Source: Verrucomicrobiaceae bacterium UBA1938
GTDB lineage: Bacteria > Verrucomicrobiota > Verrucomicrobiia > Verrucomicrobiales > Verrucomicrobiaceae
DNA length: 64,000 bases
Reading direction: 5' to 3'
NCBI GenBank assembly: GCA_002336895.1
Contig: DDFC01000025.1
Location: forward strand, 238,189-302,188
Shown one piece after another: positions 63,550 to 64,000 of the stretch (positions are counted from its first letter, which is position 1; each line of letters begins with the position of its first letter). The translations under genes and the position numbers were made by a program. Below the pieces are notes generated by a model that searched no databases, was not told the DNA's origin, and saw only the letters and a program-made list of their open reading frames with translations.

Positions 63550-64000
63550 ATGCCTGAAGAACAAGAAGAAGCCGGAATCGGCGAGTCCATTGGCCAAGGT
63601 GTTGGCTCGAAAGTAGGTGGTGCCGCAGGCAAGGCCGTGGGCACTGCTGGTGGCAAGGCCGTGGGCGGGGCCGTGGGTGGTGCCATCGGCACGGCTGTGC
63701 CTGTTATTGGCAATGCCGTCGGTGCGGCAGTGGGAGAGCAGGTGGGGGGACAAATTGGAGGTCAAATTGGCAACCAGGTAGGCTCCGAGATCGGCGGACA
63801 GGTGGGGGGCGCAGTCGGTGGAGCTGCGGATCAGGCTGTGGACAGCGCGGCGAGCAGTCTTGGCGGTGCTTTGGGAGGAGGTGGTGGAGCTCCTGCGGAA
63901 GGCGTGGGAGGAGCCGGGATGGGTGATATGCTAGGCGGTGTCAGCAAACTCGCTGGTGGTCTGGGAGGTGGTGGCGCCGGCGGTGGGGACATGCTTGGTG
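63550..64000 (+). CDS. Glycine-zipper protein (3' partial)
   Basis: An ATG at 63550 opens a frame with no stop before the window edge (150 complete codons). After an acidic start (MPEEQEEAGIG) it is almost all Gly/Ala/Val with short repeats such as QIGGQIGNQVGSEIGGQVGG and GGAVGGAIGTAVPVIGNAVG. Glycine-zipper repeats can insert in membranes or form oligomeric rods, so it may be an effector, a structural piece or a pore-forming protein. No signal peptide is visible. It is 26 bp past the lipoprotein gene, in line with the operon. The rest lies outside. Confidence 0.65.
   Translation, partial: MPEEQEEAGIGESIGQGVGSKVGGAAGKAVGTAGGKAVGGAVGGAIGTAVPVIGNAVGAAVGEQVGGQIGGQIGNQVGSEIGGQVGGAVGGAADQAVDSAASSLGGALGGGGGAPAEGVGGAGMGDMLGGVSKLAGGLGGGGAGGGDMLG

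Noticed and set aside
48645..64000. An integrative element inserted at tRNA-Arg carrying the secretion cluster
   Set aside because: No integrase gene and no repeat of the tRNA 3' end are seen between the tRNA and the cluster. The kinase and sigma genes look resident. The right end is not visible, so this remains open but unsupported.
1..64000. CRISPR arrays, insertion sequences or rRNA operons
   Set aside because: No regularly spaced short repeats, transposase genes with terminal repeats, or rRNA sequence were recognised.

Overview
This 64 kb window looks like a chromosomal segment of a Verrucomicrobia bacterium, probably Prosthecobacter-like. That is inferred from gene content, not from a marker-gene comparison. 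The clues are a giant autotransporter built of beta-strand repeats, a DUF1549/DUF1553 plus DUF1501 pair, a formylglycine-type sulfatase, a sigma factor next to a membrane Ser/Thr kinase, high GC, and few obvious Shine-Dalgarno sites. Protein families were assigned by eye from motifs, with no database search.

Left part (1-21.9 kb). The window opens inside a type V autotransporter (1-7911, 5' end missing). Then come CorA, a rhodanese, an L,D-transpeptidase lipoprotein and thioredoxin reductase on the minus strand, an MFS transporter (plus) and an M3 oligopeptidase (minus). The glycine cleavage genes gcvT, gcvH and gcvP follow on the plus strand, with an aspartyl/asparaginyl beta-hydroxylase gene between gcvH and gcvP and a secreted sulfatase after gcvP. 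Two copies of a 38-nt hairpin repeat sit in intergenic gaps at 10.27 and 12.67 kb.

Middle part (22-50 kb). An EF-hand secreted protein diverges from the RNase P RNA gene (rnpB), which ends in a strong terminator. A heavy-metal efflux set follows (His-rich secreted protein, TolC-like, adaptor, HME-RND pump, second His-rich protein), then an S15/CocE-type hydrolase, a possible GNAT protein, the short DUF1549 and DUF1501 proteins and a PAT-like acetyltransferase. Trehalase diverges from otsA-otsB, so trehalose breakdown and synthesis are side by side. Two Gfo/Idh/MocA oxidoreductases, a DUF6924-like protein, an ECF sigma factor with a membrane-anchored extension, an AraC regulator, ndk, a HAD hydrolase, tRNA-Leu(UAA) and tRNA-Arg(UCU) complete this part.

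Right part (48.7-64 kb) is the most unusual. A Ser/Thr kinase with C-type-lectin-like and lamin-tail-like outer domains diverges from an ECF-type sigma factor gene. Downstream is a tightly packed, possibly single-operon set of at least 14 genes resembling a type IV secretion system: VirB2-, B3-, B4-, B5-, B6-, two B8-, B9- and B10-like proteins, three lipoproteins, a stand-alone Clp/Hsp100-type AAA+ ATPase, a small membrane protein and a glycine-zipper protein cut by the window end. No relaxase, VirD4 or VirB11 is visible before the edge. A shared TGCTGTCACA element precedes both the sigma gene and the secretion genes, so the sigma factor may control itself and the secretion operon.
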